A stretch of DNA of 64,000 bases from Acetobacter malorum. Its GTDB lineage: Bacteria; Pseudomonadota; Alphaproteobacteria; Acetobacterales; Acetobacteraceae. A model generated the notes under the pieces. The model saw only the letters and a list, made by a program, of their open reading frames with translations. It did not search any database and was not told the origin of the DNA. This document shows, piece after piece, positions 43,401-52,724 of this stretch (position 1 is its first letter; each line of letters begins with the position of its first letter). The position numbers and the translations under genes were made by a program. The stretch is from the NCBI RefSeq assembly GCF_001580615.1, contig NZ_LHZC01000055.1, forward strand, positions 186,001 through 250,000, written 5' to 3'.

Positions 43401-43534
43401 AAAAAGGCCTGTCTTTGTCTGACCGGATAAGCTGGTCGCCGTGTTCCACCTTTGCTTCAGGCCGCGCCTCGCAAACGGGTTTCTTCGGAGGGAGAACATA
43501 TGTGGGCCATTATGCTTGAATTCTGGGTGCGTGA

Positions 43535-43549
43535 GTGACATAACGTCAC
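43535..43549. promoter_or_regulatory. Candidate autoregulatory operator GTGAC-ATAAC-GTCAC
   Basis: A perfect 5-bp inverted repeat lies 19 bp before the methyltransferase start. The N-terminal HTH of the methyltransferase could bind it, as in M.SsoII/M.EcoRII-type autoregulation. Binding is inferred. Confidence 0.45.
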
Positions 43550-43568
43550 AAAATGACCCAGAGGCGTT

Positions 43569-44825
43569 ATGTCTGAGAACGAATTTTCCATGCTGCGTGG
43601 CCAGACAGGCCTGACCGTTGAAGAGCTTGCTGATGTCCTCGGCTACAGTAAGCGGCAGGTTTATCGCTGGGAAAATGGCGAGAGCGAACCACGTTCGGCA
43701 GCCGTAGGCATGTTGCGCAACCTTGCAGGCAAGCAGGGTTCAGGTGTCACGCAAAAGCGTTTCACATTTATTGATCTGTTTGCGGGTATTGGTGGTCTGC
43801 GCAGGGGGTTCGAGACCATTGGTGGCCAGTGTGTCTTCACCTCAGAATGGAACAAATTCGCCCAGCAAACGTATATGGCGAATTACAGGGATAACAGACC
43901 TGTAGCGGGTGACATCACGCAGGTTGAAACATCTGAAATCCCCGACCACGATGTTCTGGTGGCAGGTTTCCCCTGCCAGCCGTTTTCTATTGCTGGTGTT
44001 TCCAAGAAAAACTCCCTGGGTCGAAGCCACGGTTTCGCGTGTGAAGCGCAGGGAACCCTGTTTTTTGATGTCGCCCGTATTCTCAAAGATAAAAGACCCG
44101 CAGCCTTTCTTCTGGAAAATGTTAAAAATCTTAAAAGCCACGATAAAGGAAGGACTTTTGAGGTTATTCTGAAAACACTTACAGAAGAGCTCGGATACCA
44201 TGTCTGGTCCCGTGTTATTGATGCGCAGCATTTTCTCCCGCAACACCGGGAGCGTATTGCCATCGTCGGGTTCAGGGAGGATGTCCCGTTTTCATGGGAT
44301 GATCTGAACCTCCCGGAAAAAAGCTCTGTGCGTCTGAAAAATATTCTGCACCCCGAAGATGGTTCAGAAGATCCCGAAGAGCCCTATACGGAAGGCTGGC
44401 AGGCCCAGGTTAACCCGAAATATGTGCTGACAGATCATTTGTGGACCTACCTGCAGAATTATGCCGCTAAACATAAAGCTGCCGGGAACGGGTTTGGGTT
44501 TGGGCTGGTGGGGAGAGAGGATGTCGCCCGCACCTTGTCAGCACGATATTATAAAGACGGATCTGAAATCCTTATATCACGTGGAAAAAACAAAAACCCA
44601 CGCAGGCTGACCCCCCGCGAATGTGCGCGTCTGATGGGATACCCGGATGATTTCCGTATCCCGGTGTCTGACACGCAGGCCTATAAACAGTTTGGAAATT
44701 CCGTTGCTGTCCCTGTTTTTGCAGAAGTCGCACGGATTATGCAGCCACATATTGCAGCTCTTATGGATCAGAATTCTACCCCGTTTGTCAGAAAGAAGAA
44801 GGCCTATCAGGCGGACCTTTTCTAA
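43569..44825 (+). CDS. DNA (cytosine-5-)-methyltransferase with N-terminal HTH
   Basis: It methylates cytosine in the target of the linked nuclease. Residues about 1-50 form an XRE-like HTH ([27 protein letters not shown]). C5-methyltransferase motifs follow: I (FAGIGG, near 73), IV with catalytic Cys136 (GFPCQPFS), VI (LLENVKNL), VIII ([11 protein letters not shown]), and IX-X ([13 protein letters not shown] and [10 protein letters not shown]). Length 418 aa. It is first of three genes with vsr (6 bp later) and the restriction endonuclease. Composition is somewhat less GC-rich than the flanks, as common for mobile restriction systems. Confidence 0.94.
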   Translation: MSENEFSMLRGQTGLTVEELADVLGYSKRQVYRWENGESEPRSAAVGMLRNLAGKQGSGVTQKRFTFIDLFAGIGGLRRGFETIGGQCVFTSEWNKFAQQTYMANYRDNRPVAGDITQVETSEIPDHDVLVAGFPCQPFSIAGVSKKNSLGRSHGFACEAQGTLFFDVARILKDKRPAAFLLENVKNLKSHDKGRTFEVILKTLTEELGYHVWSRVIDAQHFLPQHRERIAIVGFREDVPFSWDDLNLPEKSSVRLKNILHPEDGSEDPEEPYTEGWQAQVNPKYVLTDHLWTYLQNYAAKHKAAGNGFGFGLVGREDVARTLSARYYKDGSEILISRGKNKNPRRLTPRECARLMGYPDDFRIPVSDTQAYKQFGNSVAVPVFAEVARIMQPHIAALMDQNSTPFVRKKKAYQADLF

Positions 44826-44831
44826 AGCGCT

Positions 44832-45290
44832 ATGGATGTTCACGATAAGGCAACACGCAGCCGAAATATGGCGGCTATACAGGGTAAGAATACCCGTCCG
44901 GAGTTAGTGATCCGTAAAGCCCTGCATGCAGAAGGGTTTCGGTTCAGGCTTCACCGGCGGGATCTCCCCGGTAAGCCGGATCTGGTTCTGCCTCGCTTTC
45001 ATGCTGTTATTTTTGTGCATGGCTGTTTCTGGCACCATCATACCTGCCATTTGTTTAAATGGCCTGCCACACGTCCTGAATTCTGGCAGCAAAAAATAGG
45101 CCGGAATGTAGAAAACGACGCCAGAGCGCTAGAGCAACTGCAAAAAGCTGTCTGGCGTAAAGCAGTTGTATGGGAATGTGCTCTTAAAGGAAAAACCAGG
45201 CTTGTCCCTGCGGTTATTGTGCAGACTCTGTCATCATGGTTACACTCTGATGAACAGACACTTACCGTTCAGGGAAAAACAGACGGATGA
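44832..45290 (+). CDS. vsr: Very short patch repair endonuclease Vsr
   Basis: It nicks next to T:G mismatches arising from deamination of 5-methylcytosine at the methyltransferase target. Seen: RSRNMAAIQGKNTRPEL at the N-terminus, the catalytic Asp in LPGKPDLVLPRF near residue 50, and the zinc/active-site block FVHGCFWHHHTCHLFKWPATR near 62-82. Length (152 aa) is normal. Its stop overlaps the start of the nuclease gene by 4 bp. Confidence 0.95.
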   Translation: MDVHDKATRSRNMAAIQGKNTRPELVIRKALHAEGFRFRLHRRDLPGKPDLVLPRFHAVIFVHGCFWHHHTCHLFKWPATRPEFWQQKIGRNVENDARALEQLQKAVWRKAVVWECALKGKTRLVPAVIVQTLSSWLHSDEQTLTVQGKTDG

Positions 45291-46621
45291 TACAGTCTCT
45301 GGCACAGCTGCAACAGTTAATGCACTACCATGGTGCCGTTCGTTTATATGCAAAATATCTTCCAAAAAATAACAATTCTAAAAATCAGGTTTATCTTGGA
45401 AGTGGATTTTCAGCTCTTAATATCATTCCTCATGGTGATATTTATAATGACTCAGATTTCAGGGCGGGCAGTAAGAGGGATCGTGCTAAAGCGCCCGTAA
45501 GCTTTTTCTGGATTGATGAAACCGGGCGATATCACGCGCCGGATGCCTGTATGATCCTGTATCCAAAATATCCTGAAGTCCGCATGTCTGGCTTTTTAAA
45601 AGGATGCAGCAAAAGCCCCTCTGATCTTATGGGGTACCCTGCTGTGGAAGGCCGTATTCTGTTTTTTGGAATTTGCGACAGCGGAGACGTTCTGGGTCTT
45701 GTTGTGCCGCCCCAAAGCTCCTTGGCGCAGGAATTTCTGGCGCACTCCTGGGACGAGACGGGTGTTTTCTCTGAAATTCCTTTCAACGATATTACTTCAG
45801 AAAAGAGCACGAAAGATATTCTTCTTGAGCGTTTAAAGGCGATTTATTTACGAAACTGGATCAGTTCACAGAAGCTGAGCGCCGATGGTGTAAAAATACC
45901 GTATTCCGCCAGAAATGGCGGCGGGTACACGCTTGAGGCTGAACTGGGGATCACCCCCAACGGTTATTCTGAGCCCGATTTTATGGGGTGGGAAGTCAAG
46001 CAATATGGTGTTGCCGATTTTGAAAGATTTTCTGCCAAAAGTCCTGTCACTCTTATGACGCCAGAACCAAATGGTGGAATGTATAAAGAAAAAGGGGTTG
46101 AGGCTTTTCTCAGAACCTACGGTTATGCAGATCAGTCAGGTAAGGCAAACCGGATTAATTTCGGGGGAATTTATACCTGTCATCGTCCTTCTCATAACAT
46201 GACCGGCTTACGAATGGTTCTGGAAGGGTATGATCAGGAGAGTTCAAAAATTACCGACCTGCTGGGCGGTATAGTTCTTCTTGACCGAAACGATAGGATA
46301 GCTGCCAGCTGGAGTTTTAGCGGTATAATGGCGCACTGGAATCGCAAACATGCGCAGGCAGCCTATATCCCCAGTCTTTTTCGCAACCCTCCGCCAGAAT
46401 ATGCGTATGGTGCCCGTATTCTCTTATGTGAAGAAACAGATTTTCTTTTGTTTCTAAAGGCGCTTTCATCAGGCATCGTCTATTATGACCCCGCTGTCAA
46501 AATGGAGCATGCCGACACAGTAAGGCCGTCTATAAAGCGCCGTAGTCAGTTTCGCGTCAAACATCAGCAGGTGACAGAACTCTATCACCACCATGAGATC
46601 AAAGATCTGTTTGATTTATGA
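45287..46621 (+). CDS. MvaI/BcnI-family type II restriction endonuclease
   Basis: 444 aa. The C-terminal half contains the MvaI/BcnI active-site signature: NGGGYTLEAELGITPNG, then EPDFMGWEVKQYG near residues 230-245, a Glu...Asp...ExK-type metal site. The family (MvaI, BcnI) cuts CCWGG or CCSGG as a monomer, and the presence of Vsr fits a CC(N)GG-type target; this recognition sequence is inference. The N-terminal ~190 residues are longer than in MvaI (about 246 aa) and may be an added domain (VSFFWIDETGRYHAPDACMI). Start ATG 45287 overlaps vsr. Confidence 0.88.
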   Translation: MIQSLAQLQQLMHYHGAVRLYAKYLPKNNNSKNQVYLGSGFSALNIIPHGDIYNDSDFRAGSKRDRAKAPVSFFWIDETGRYHAPDACMILYPKYPEVRMSGFLKGCSKSPSDLMGYPAVEGRILFFGICDSGDVLGLVVPPQSSLAQEFLAHSWDETGVFSEIPFNDITSEKSTKDILLERLKAIYLRNWISSQKLSADGVKIPYSARNGGGYTLEAELGITPNGYSEPDFMGWEVKQYGVADFERFSAKSPVTLMTPEPNGGMYKEKGVEAFLRTYGYADQSGKANRINFGGIYTCHRPSHNMTGLRMVLEGYDQESSKITDLLGGIVLLDRNDRIAASWSFSGIMAHWNRKHAQAAYIPSLFRNPPPEYAYGARILLCEETDFLLFLKALSSGIVYYDPAVKMEHADTVRPSIKRRSQFRVKHQQVTELYHHHEIKDLFDL

Positions 46622-46708
46622 TTACGTTATAAAAATACATTAATTATCTGCTGTTTCAGATACAGCTGACAGAAACCATGCAGCGGATAAAAGAGGGCAG
46701 GTGCAACC

Positions 46709-47311
46709 ATGAGCAAAGGAAACGAAAAGCACACTCCGTGGCAGCATGGCATCTGGCTGAACAAGCCGCACCAAAGCACCCTCACGCCAAAAACGCTGGA
46801 GATGATAACAGATGAAGGATCGGATTTCTGGCGCGAGACGTTTTATGGCTTTACGCGTGACAGCGGCCATTTTTACGGCATGCCGGCACCGGAAAGCTTC
46901 ACGGCTCAGCTTCGCATTCGTGCAGAGTATGAACAATTGTACGATCAGGCTGGCATCATGGTCCGTGTTGATGAAAGCCGCTGGGTCAAAGCCGGGATCG
47001 AACTGTCAGATGGCCGCGCCATGCTCAGCAGCGTCCTGACAAACACCTGTTCGGACTGGGCTACCGCTCCTTATGAAGGCGACCCAAAAGATTTCTGGAT
47101 GCGGGCAACCGTCTCCAGGGGAGTCCTGCGTCTTCAGGTGTCGGCAGATGGCAAACTCTGGCCGCTTGTGCGTCTGGCACCGTTTCCACAGGCGGCGTCT
47201 TATCTGGTCGGCCCCATGTGCTGCACCCCGGAGCGTGCAGGCCTCAAGGTGCAGTTTTCAGAGTGGTCTCTTGGCGCTCCCCTTGGCAAAGCCCTGCATG
47301 ATCTGACATGA
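46709..47311 (+). CDS. DUF1349-domain protein
   Basis: A 200-aa cytoplasmic protein of the DUF1349 (concanavalin-like beta-sandwich) family: TDEGSDFWRETFYGFTRDSGHFYG, then YDQAGIMVRVDESRWVKAGIEL near 75 and YLVGPMCCTPERAGLKVQF near 165. Function is unknown; sandwich folds of this kind bind carbohydrates. The acetyltransferase gene begins 7 bp after its stop, suggesting an operon. Confidence 0.88.
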   Translation: MSKGNEKHTPWQHGIWLNKPHQSTLTPKTLEMITDEGSDFWRETFYGFTRDSGHFYGMPAPESFTAQLRIRAEYEQLYDQAGIMVRVDESRWVKAGIELSDGRAMLSSVLTNTCSDWATAPYEGDPKDFWMRATVSRGVLRLQVSADGKLWPLVRLAPFPQAASYLVGPMCCTPERAGLKVQFSEWSLGAPLGKALHDLT

Positions 47312-47318
47312 TTTCCCC

Positions 47319-47873
47319 ATGACCGAAAAACAGAAAATGCTGGCAGGCGAGCTCTATCGCGCGAGTGACCCGGAGCTGGTGCAGGACATGGCCCGGTGCG
47401 CCGCATGGCTGGCCGAATACAACGCCACCAGCACCGCCCCAGAGGCAGAGCGCACGCAGGCCCTGCGGCAACAGCTTGGCGCGGTGGGGGACAATGTCTC
47501 GGTGCGGGCACCGTTCCATTGTGATTATGGTTTTAATATTTTCCTGGGTGATAACGTCTTTCTGAATTTTGGCTGTGTCATTCTGGATGTCGCACCTGTC
47601 CATATCGGCCACGGCACACAAATTGGTCCCGGCGTGCAAATTCTTGCAGCGGACCACCCGCGAGACCCAGCCTTACGCCGTCAGCTTCTTGAGTCCGGCC
47701 GTCCCGTCACCATCGGTGAGACTGTCTGGATCGGTGGCGGGGCCATTATCCTGCCGGGTATCACAATTGGAGATAACGCCATCATCGGCGCAGGCAGCGT
47801 CGTCACGCGCAACGTGCCCGCAGGTGTCACGGTCGCAGGCAACCCGGCCCGCACTTTAAAAAGCACGCGTTAA
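47319..47873 (+). CDS. maa: Sugar O-acetyltransferase (maltose acetyltransferase/NodL family)
   Basis: It acetylates a sugar hydroxyl from acetyl-CoA. The N-terminal Mac domain (KQKMLAGELYRASDPEL) is followed by hexapeptide left-handed beta-helix repeats (VFLNFGCVILDVAPVHIG, VWIGGGAIILPGITIGDNAIIGAGSVV). The catalytic His is in ILAADHPRDPALR near residue 114. Length (184 aa) is typical. The natural acceptor is not known. Confidence 0.9.
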   Translation: MTEKQKMLAGELYRASDPELVQDMARCAAWLAEYNATSTAPEAERTQALRQQLGAVGDNVSVRAPFHCDYGFNIFLGDNVFLNFGCVILDVAPVHIGHGTQIGPGVQILAADHPRDPALRRQLLESGRPVTIGETVWIGGGAIILPGITIGDNAIIGAGSVVTRNVPAGVTVAGNPARTLKSTR

Positions 47874-47898
47874 TGCAACGCCCTCTTGCCGGACCGTC

Positions 47899-49260
47899 CT
47901 AAAACCCCTGCCGCAACCACGCTTCCGCCGCCCGCTCGGCCCCATCAGGATCAGCCTCCATCCCATCCGGCTGCACCGGCCCTTCATAGCGTTTGCCCGT
48001 CCGGTCCAGTTCAAACTCTGCGGCCACTGCCAGCATCCCCCCATCGGGCAGGGTAAAGCTCTTGTTCCCACTGGTCTGACCATGCGTGGCGGTCCCAAAA
48101 AACCGTGTGTTAGGCCGCCCCTTTAGCGCAATCGCCACCGCTTCCCCCGCGCTGGCGGTTTGCGGGCCAAGCAGCACCGCCACCGGCACGCGGGACAAAT
48201 CCGGTCCATCGTTCTGTTGAACCACGCCTTGTACCACAGCGCGCCACGGGGCAGAGCGTTTGCCCGAGCTATCTTCAAAAAAGCCCAGATCACCACTACC
48301 GAGCAACGGTCTCAAGGCCTGCACCATCGGCCACATATTCCCGCCTCTGTCGTGGCGCAGGTCCACAATCCACCCCCGCATAGCAGCCGCCTGCGTAAAA
48401 ATCTGCTGCCCTGCGAGGGAAAACTCTTTCATTCCCGCGGCAGAATGAGACGTCAAAGAGGGGAGCGCAATGCGCCCAATATCAGAGCCTATTTTCGTAA
48501 AGACCGGCATCTGCTCAGGCTGCGCGGCCATCCGGCGCGCCATATCCGGCGGCATTACAAAACTGTGCCCATCATGCAGGTCAGCAAGCAGATGCCGTAT
48601 CTCGGCATAAAGATCATCAGTCGAGCCGTCTCTGGCTAACTCCAGCAAAGGCGGCGTGCGGCTCTCCCAGTCAATCAAAGAACTATGCAGCGCCTGTGTG
48701 CGGATGGCGTTTATCGCAAACATCATGGTCTGCACAGCAACGGACTGATCAGTATTCAGATCCCGAGCAGGCATGGCAGGCCCCATATGCACCCCGCAAG
48801 CACTCACTGTCCCCGGCCCAAGCAGCAGCACACCATAAACAGCCCGTGTGGCCTGCGGCGGAACCCACAGCGTCATTTCCTGAACGCGGGTCACACCGTG
48901 CCCACGCACCATGTCCTTTTGCGTGTTTCTAAACGCAATCTGCTTTGTGCCATCATAAAGCGTTACCCACAGACCGGCACCTGCCTGCACATCCTGCACG
49001 CTCAGCTCCGCACGCAGGCGCAACACCTTGTTCTGTAAACCGTCTGTTGAAAGCGCCGTCCGCATCACCGCAAACTGCTTCGGGCTGGCTGTGGCGGAGT
49101 GCAGCAGGACCGCCTTCTCCCCATCCGCACAGGCGGACCCGGCAGACAGCGTAAACTGATGCTGCGGGTCAAACAGGTCCCACTGCACCGGGTCAGAAAG
49201 CCCCTTTGCAGAGGTCATCAGGAACACACCTGCACACAGCAGGAAAACCTGCTTCTTCAT
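47899..49260 (-). CDS. S41-family (C-terminal processing-type) peptidase, secreted
   Basis: 453 aa from ATG 49260. The signal peptide is MKKQVFLLCAGVFLMTSAKG. A beta-rich N-terminal region (~150 aa) is followed by the S41 core: HLLADLHDGHSFV near 245, RGWIVDLRHDRGGNMWPM near 320, and the catalytic Ser in LLGPQTASAGEAVAIAL near 390. No PDZ domain is evident. It begins 1 bp after the stop of a small membrane-protein gene (translational coupling). Confidence 0.85.
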   Translation of the reverse strand: MKKQVFLLCAGVFLMTSAKGLSDPVQWDLFDPQHQFTLSAGSACADGEKAVLLHSATASPKQFAVMRTALSTDGLQNKVLRLRAELSVQDVQAGAGLWVTLYDGTKQIAFRNTQKDMVRGHGVTRVQEMTLWVPPQATRAVYGVLLLGPGTVSACGVHMGPAMPARDLNTDQSVAVQTMMFAINAIRTQALHSSLIDWESRTPPLLELARDGSTDDLYAEIRHLLADLHDGHSFVMPPDMARRMAAQPEQMPVFTKIGSDIGRIALPSLTSHSAAGMKEFSLAGQQIFTQAAAMRGWIVDLRHDRGGNMWPMVQALRPLLGSGDLGFFEDSSGKRSAPWRAVVQGVVQQNDGPDLSRVPVAVLLGPQTASAGEAVAIALKGRPNTRFFGTATHGQTSGNKSFTLPDGGMLAVAAEFELDRTGKRYEGPVQPDGMEADPDGAERAAEAWLRQGF

Positions 49261-49261
49261 C

Positions 49262-49459
49262 TCACCCCCGCGTTTGCTCCTGCCGCCAGTAGAGCCATGA
49301 AAGACCGTAGCAAAACACAAGCATCCCCAGCATGAAACAATTTATAAGTTTCAGGCTCACCGGCAGCCCCAGCCGGGCCAGCCATAGGATCACCAGACCA
49401 ATGGCAGCCGTTGCGGCAATCAGCGCAAAGGAGAGGCGGGGGCCGTCTCTGTGCTGCAT
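49262..49459 (-). CDS. Small two-helix membrane protein (65 aa)
   Basis: MQHRDGPRLSFALIAATAAI begins a protein with two hydrophobic helices (ALIAATAAIGLVILWLARL and INCFMLGMLVFCYGLSWLY) and a charged tail. A GTG start at 49504 is possible, but ATG 49459 with an AAAGAG site is preferred. It ends one base before the S41 peptidase ATG and is probably co-translated with it. No family recognised. Confidence 0.6.
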   Translation of the reverse strand: MQHRDGPRLSFALIAATAAIGLVILWLARLGLPVSLKLINCFMLGMLVFCYGLSWLYWRQEQTRG

Positions 49460-49581
49460 GGGGGCACTCTTTGCCAGCCGCGTGTTGACGCCCGTTCCCC
49501 CCACCCGTAAAAAGCCCCCGTTCCAAACACGCGATGCCCTACCCGGCGCAGCCTTATTGAGCGCCGGAGGCGCTGCCTGCT

Positions 49582-50880
49582 ATGTCCCCATCCATCACAT
49601 TTGCCGATCTCCCCCTGGCGCAGCCCCTGCAGGACGCCCTAGCCGAGACAGGCTACACCACCCCCACGCCCATTCAGGCCCAGTCCATTCCCTTCCTGCT
49701 GGAAGGGCGGGATCTGCTCGGCATGGCGCAGACCGGCACCGGTAAAACCGCCTCTTTCGTGCTGCCGCTGCTGCACCGCATGGCACAAAACCCGCGTCCG
49801 GCCCCCAAACGTGGCGCGCGCGTGCTGGTTCTGGCCCCCACGCGGGAACTGGTCTCTCAGATTGCCGATGGGTTTGAAAATTTCGGGCGGCATCTGCCGT
49901 TCACCGTCACCACCATCTTCGGTGGCGTCAGCCCGATGCATCAGATCAATGCGTTGAAAAACGGCGTGGATGTCATCGTCGCAGCCCCCGGCCGCCTGCT
50001 GGATCTGGTCACGCAGGGCGAATGTGACCTCTCGCAGCTTGAAGCACTGGTGCTGGATGAAGCCGACCAGATGCTCGATATGGGCTTTGCAAAACCCATC
50101 GAACGCATTGTCGCCACCCTGCCCAAAGAGCGCCACACCATCCTGCTCTCCGCCACAATGCCGAAATCCATTGCAGCGCTGGCGGAAAGCCTGCTGCAAA
50201 ACCCGGCCAATGTCGAAATCGCGCCGCCTTCCACCACGGTGGACCGCATTGAGCAGTCCGTCATGTTCATGGACGCAGCCCACAAGAAAGAGGCCCTGCT
50301 GGAGCTGCTGCGCACACCCGGTATGGGGCAGGCCGTGGTCTTCACTCTGCAAAAGAACATCGCCAACGAGGTCTGCGCCTTCATCACCGAGGCCGGTATT
50401 TCGGCAGAAGCCCTGCACGGCAACAAGTCACAGGGCCAGCGGGAACGCGCTCTGGACGCCTTCCGCGCCGGCACCGCACAGGTTCTGGTCGCAACCGACA
50501 TCGCGGCCCGCGGCATTGATGTTGATACCGTAACGCATGTTTTCAATCATGACCTGCCCAGCCTGCCGGAAAGCTACGTCCACCGCATTGGCCGCACAGG
50601 CCGGGCAGGGCGCAGCGGCTACGCCATTACCCTGTGCGATGCCGAGCAGCGCGCCTGGCTGCATGATGTCGAACGTGAAATTGGCCGCACCCTGACGGTC
50701 CACACAGACCACGCCTGGCATTCGGAAGAGGCCCGCACCTCCACCAAACGCGCCCCCGTCCTCGGTGGTGGCCCGGTCAAACAGATCAAGCCGCAGAAAG
50801 TCCGCGAACGCAAAATCTGGACCGAAGAAGAAAAAGCCGCCGCCCGCGCCGCCGCCATGGCGGCCCGAAGCGGGGCCTGA
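49582..50880 (+). CDS. DEAD-box ATP-dependent RNA helicase
   Basis: It unwinds RNA duplexes. In order: Q-motif (FADLPLAQPLQDALAETGY...TPIQAQSIP), Walker A AQTGTGKT near 48, PTRELVSQI, the DEAD box in LVLDEADQMLDMGF near 157, SAT near 190, then the helicase C domain with TDIAARGIDVDTVTHV and HRIGRTGRAGRSG near 335. The short basic tail (KPQKVRERKIW...) is like RhlE/RhlB-type proteins. 432 aa is normal. Monocistronic, convergent with the META lipoprotein. Confidence 0.95.
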   Translation: MSPSITFADLPLAQPLQDALAETGYTTPTPIQAQSIPFLLEGRDLLGMAQTGTGKTASFVLPLLHRMAQNPRPAPKRGARVLVLAPTRELVSQIADGFENFGRHLPFTVTTIFGGVSPMHQINALKNGVDVIVAAPGRLLDLVTQGECDLSQLEALVLDEADQMLDMGFAKPIERIVATLPKERHTILLSATMPKSIAALAESLLQNPANVEIAPPSTTVDRIEQSVMFMDAAHKKEALLELLRTPGMGQAVVFTLQKNIANEVCAFITEAGISAEALHGNKSQGQRERALDAFRAGTAQVLVATDIAARGIDVDTVTHVFNHDLPSLPESYVHRIGRTGRAGRSGYAITLCDAEQRAWLHDVEREIGRTLTVHTDHAWHSEEARTSTKRAPVLGGGPVKQIKPQKVRERKIWTEEEKAAARAAAMAARSGA

Positions 50881-50885
50881 GTTCT

Positions 50886-51776
50886 TTAAAAAACCTGCCG
50901 CAACCGCATAGTTTTCTTATCACCCGTCTCTAACACCAGCGCGTTCCCGTCCGTCCGCCAGTGCGTCACCGCACGGGTCAGGGCGGAGAACTGCCGGGCT
51001 ATCGTATCCTGTCGGCCGGGGCAGGCCATCATGGTGCTGATGCCACCCTGCGCTGAGGCCTTGACGCGTCCATCCTTGCCAAATTCCAGTCCGCCCACAT
51101 AGCGGTTGCATCCGTCAGAGCCGGAAATCTTGCCGCTGTCATTAATATCCAGCGTGGGCGCCATGTCCGGAGCCCCGGCCTTCAGGCCCGGCTCATCCGT
51201 GGTGCGGTCGGTGTCAGAAGGCGGCTTGCTGCCATCGGCCAGCCGGTGCCCGTCCAGTGCCGTCACCACCCAGCGCGTGCCGTTCAGGCTGGTGGGGGCA
51301 AGTGAGGCACCGCCACAGCCGGTCAGGGTGCGTCCCTGTGTCACAATCCGCACCGTGTCAGCATAACTCTGGCCGCTCATGCTGTCAGAGCAGGCTTTGG
51401 CGGTAATCTCCACCTGCATCGCTTTCGCCTCATAGGTGCGGTTCCCGCCTTCCGCATGCGCATGCAAAACCGGTCCGGCCATACGCGGCCCGTCCGGCGT
51501 TTCCAGCGTCAGCATGTTCTGCGCCAGCGTCATGTTCCAGGAGGGTTCATTGCCAGAAGCCTGATAAATTCCGTCCGGCTTGCCAGAGGTCGCCACCGGC
51601 TGCGATGCCGTCTGCCCCGCACACCCCGCCAGCACACCAGCCAGCCCAAGTGCCAGCAGACTACCCGTTGCGCCGCGCCGCAGCCCACGCCGCGCTGTCT
51701 GTTCAGCGCGCTCAGTCCGCGTCTGTCGTGCTGTGGCCTGTGCGCCTGTTTCCGTGCTGTGCATCTGGTTCCTCAT
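50886..51776 (-). CDS. META-domain lipoprotein (HslJ-like)
   Basis: 296 aa. A basic N-terminus of ~40 residues precedes a hydrophobic stretch and lipobox LAGC (GLAGVLAGCAG, near residue 53). Two domains follow: a COG3650-like part (DGIYQASGNEPSWNMTL to LTGCGGASL) and a C-terminal META domain (LNGTRWVVTALDG, SGKISGSDGCNRYVGGLEF, TMMACPGRQDTIARQFSALT). META proteins are envelope proteins linked to heat-shock and antibiotic tolerance. ATG at 51776 or 51764. Confidence 0.85.
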   Translation of the reverse strand: MRNQMHSTETGAQATARQTRTERAEQTARRGLRRGATGSLLALGLAGVLAGCAGQTASQPVATSGKPDGIYQASGNEPSWNMTLAQNMLTLETPDGPRMAGPVLHAHAEGGNRTYEAKAMQVEITAKACSDSMSGQSYADTVRIVTQGRTLTGCGGASLAPTSLNGTRWVVTALDGHRLADGSKPPSDTDRTTDEPGLKAGAPDMAPTLDINDSGKISGSDGCNRYVGGLEFGKDGRVKASAQGGISTMMACPGRQDTIARQFSALTRAVTHWRTDGNALVLETGDKKTMRLRQVF

Positions 51777-51974
51777 AGTCCTCTGGTCGGCCTGTGCCGT
51801 TGCCCCACCCTACTGCCATTTCACACAACAGGGCCAGCCTGCCTCTAACGCCGGTCTTCCCGCTCCGTTGCGCCACCGTCCCATTCTGTATGCCCCCAAC
51901 CGTGACGCCCCCACACCAGCCGTGATAGGCTGCCCGCATCCGTCCAGCCGGCAAAACCACAGGGGAGGGGCTCC

Positions 51975-52232
51975 ATGCCCGAAAACAGCATCGTGCAGAA
52001 AATCGCCATCGGTGTGTTCAGCCTGCTGCTGGCTGCGGGCACATTGGGTGGCGGGATCTATTTTGCCGGGCAGGCCACGGATATCCTGCTGCATAGCTCA
52101 AAATGGCCAAACTTGAGCCATTACAGCACCCTGCTGATTGTGCCGCTCGGCCTCGTGCTTTATCTCAGGCATCGCAAGCGCGGCCGCAAAGCAGAGGACG
52201 TGCACGATGACCCCTATGGCGGCCTGCGCTAA
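51975..52232 (+). CDS. Small membrane protein, unknown function (85 aa)
   Basis: Two hydrophobic helices (AIGVFSLLLAAGTLGGGIYFAG and TLLIVPLGLVLYL), then a basic tail RHRKRGRKAEDVHDDPYGG. A ribosome site (AGGGGAGGGG) precedes ATG 51975. The next gene starts 45 bp later, so they may be cotranscribed. Confidence 0.65.
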   Translation: MPENSIVQKIAIGVFSLLLAAGTLGGGIYFAGQATDILLHSSKWPNLSHYSTLLIVPLGLVLYLRHRKRGRKAEDVHDDPYGGLR

Positions 52233-52277
52233 CTCACGCGGCCACGCCTCCCGGAAAGACCAGCCAGAAAGACCATC

Positions 52278-52664
52278 ATGATTATTCAGGGCTACAATTT
52301 TTTCTGTGATATGCCCGATGACATGCGCTACCTGCGCAACAGCACCCCGGACGAAAGCTTTATTGAAGAGAACATGATCTTCATTCTGCCCGACCGGCTG
52401 AAGAAGTTCCGTAAGAACCTGTGGCACGTGCGCCGCAATGCCGGGGCCACGCATATTTATATCCCGCTGTTCCGCGTCAAAACCATTCTGGAGCAGGATC
52501 CCATCCCACCGGGGTATGACGGCCCGTTTGATGTCTTCCCGTTCTACACCCACACCTCCAAACGCCGCAGCCGCGCGCTGGATTATTACCTGCTGTTCGT
52601 CTTCCGGCACAAAGAGACATATGTGCAGTGCAAATCGCTGCTTAACCCGGAAAAAGCCGGTTAA
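52278..52664 (+). CDS. Conserved hypothetical protein (128 aa)
   Basis: A soluble, aromatic- and Arg-rich protein (LKKFRKNLWHVRRNAGATHIYIPLFRV, YDGPFDVFPFYTHTSKRRSRALDYYLLFVFRHKETYVQC by its blocks). No family is recognised. Codon use matches its neighbours. A convergent terminator follows. Confidence 0.65.
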   Translation: MIIQGYNFFCDMPDDMRYLRNSTPDESFIEENMIFILPDRLKKFRKNLWHVRRNAGATHIYIPLFRVKTILEQDPIPPGYDGPFDVFPFYTHTSKRRSRALDYYLLFVFRHKETYVQCKSLLNPEKAG

Positions 52665-52678
52665 GCCCATAGGAAAAA

Positions 52679-52699
52679 CGCGGGGCTAAAAACCCCGCG
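52679..52699. terminator. Hairpin between convergent genes
   Basis: CGCGGGG (52679-52685) pairs with CCCCGCG (52693-52699) around CTAAAAA, between the 128-aa gene and the TonB pseudogene. Confidence 0.6.
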
Positions 52700-52724
52700 C
52701 TTCCCAACCCGTCAAATCCTTCCG

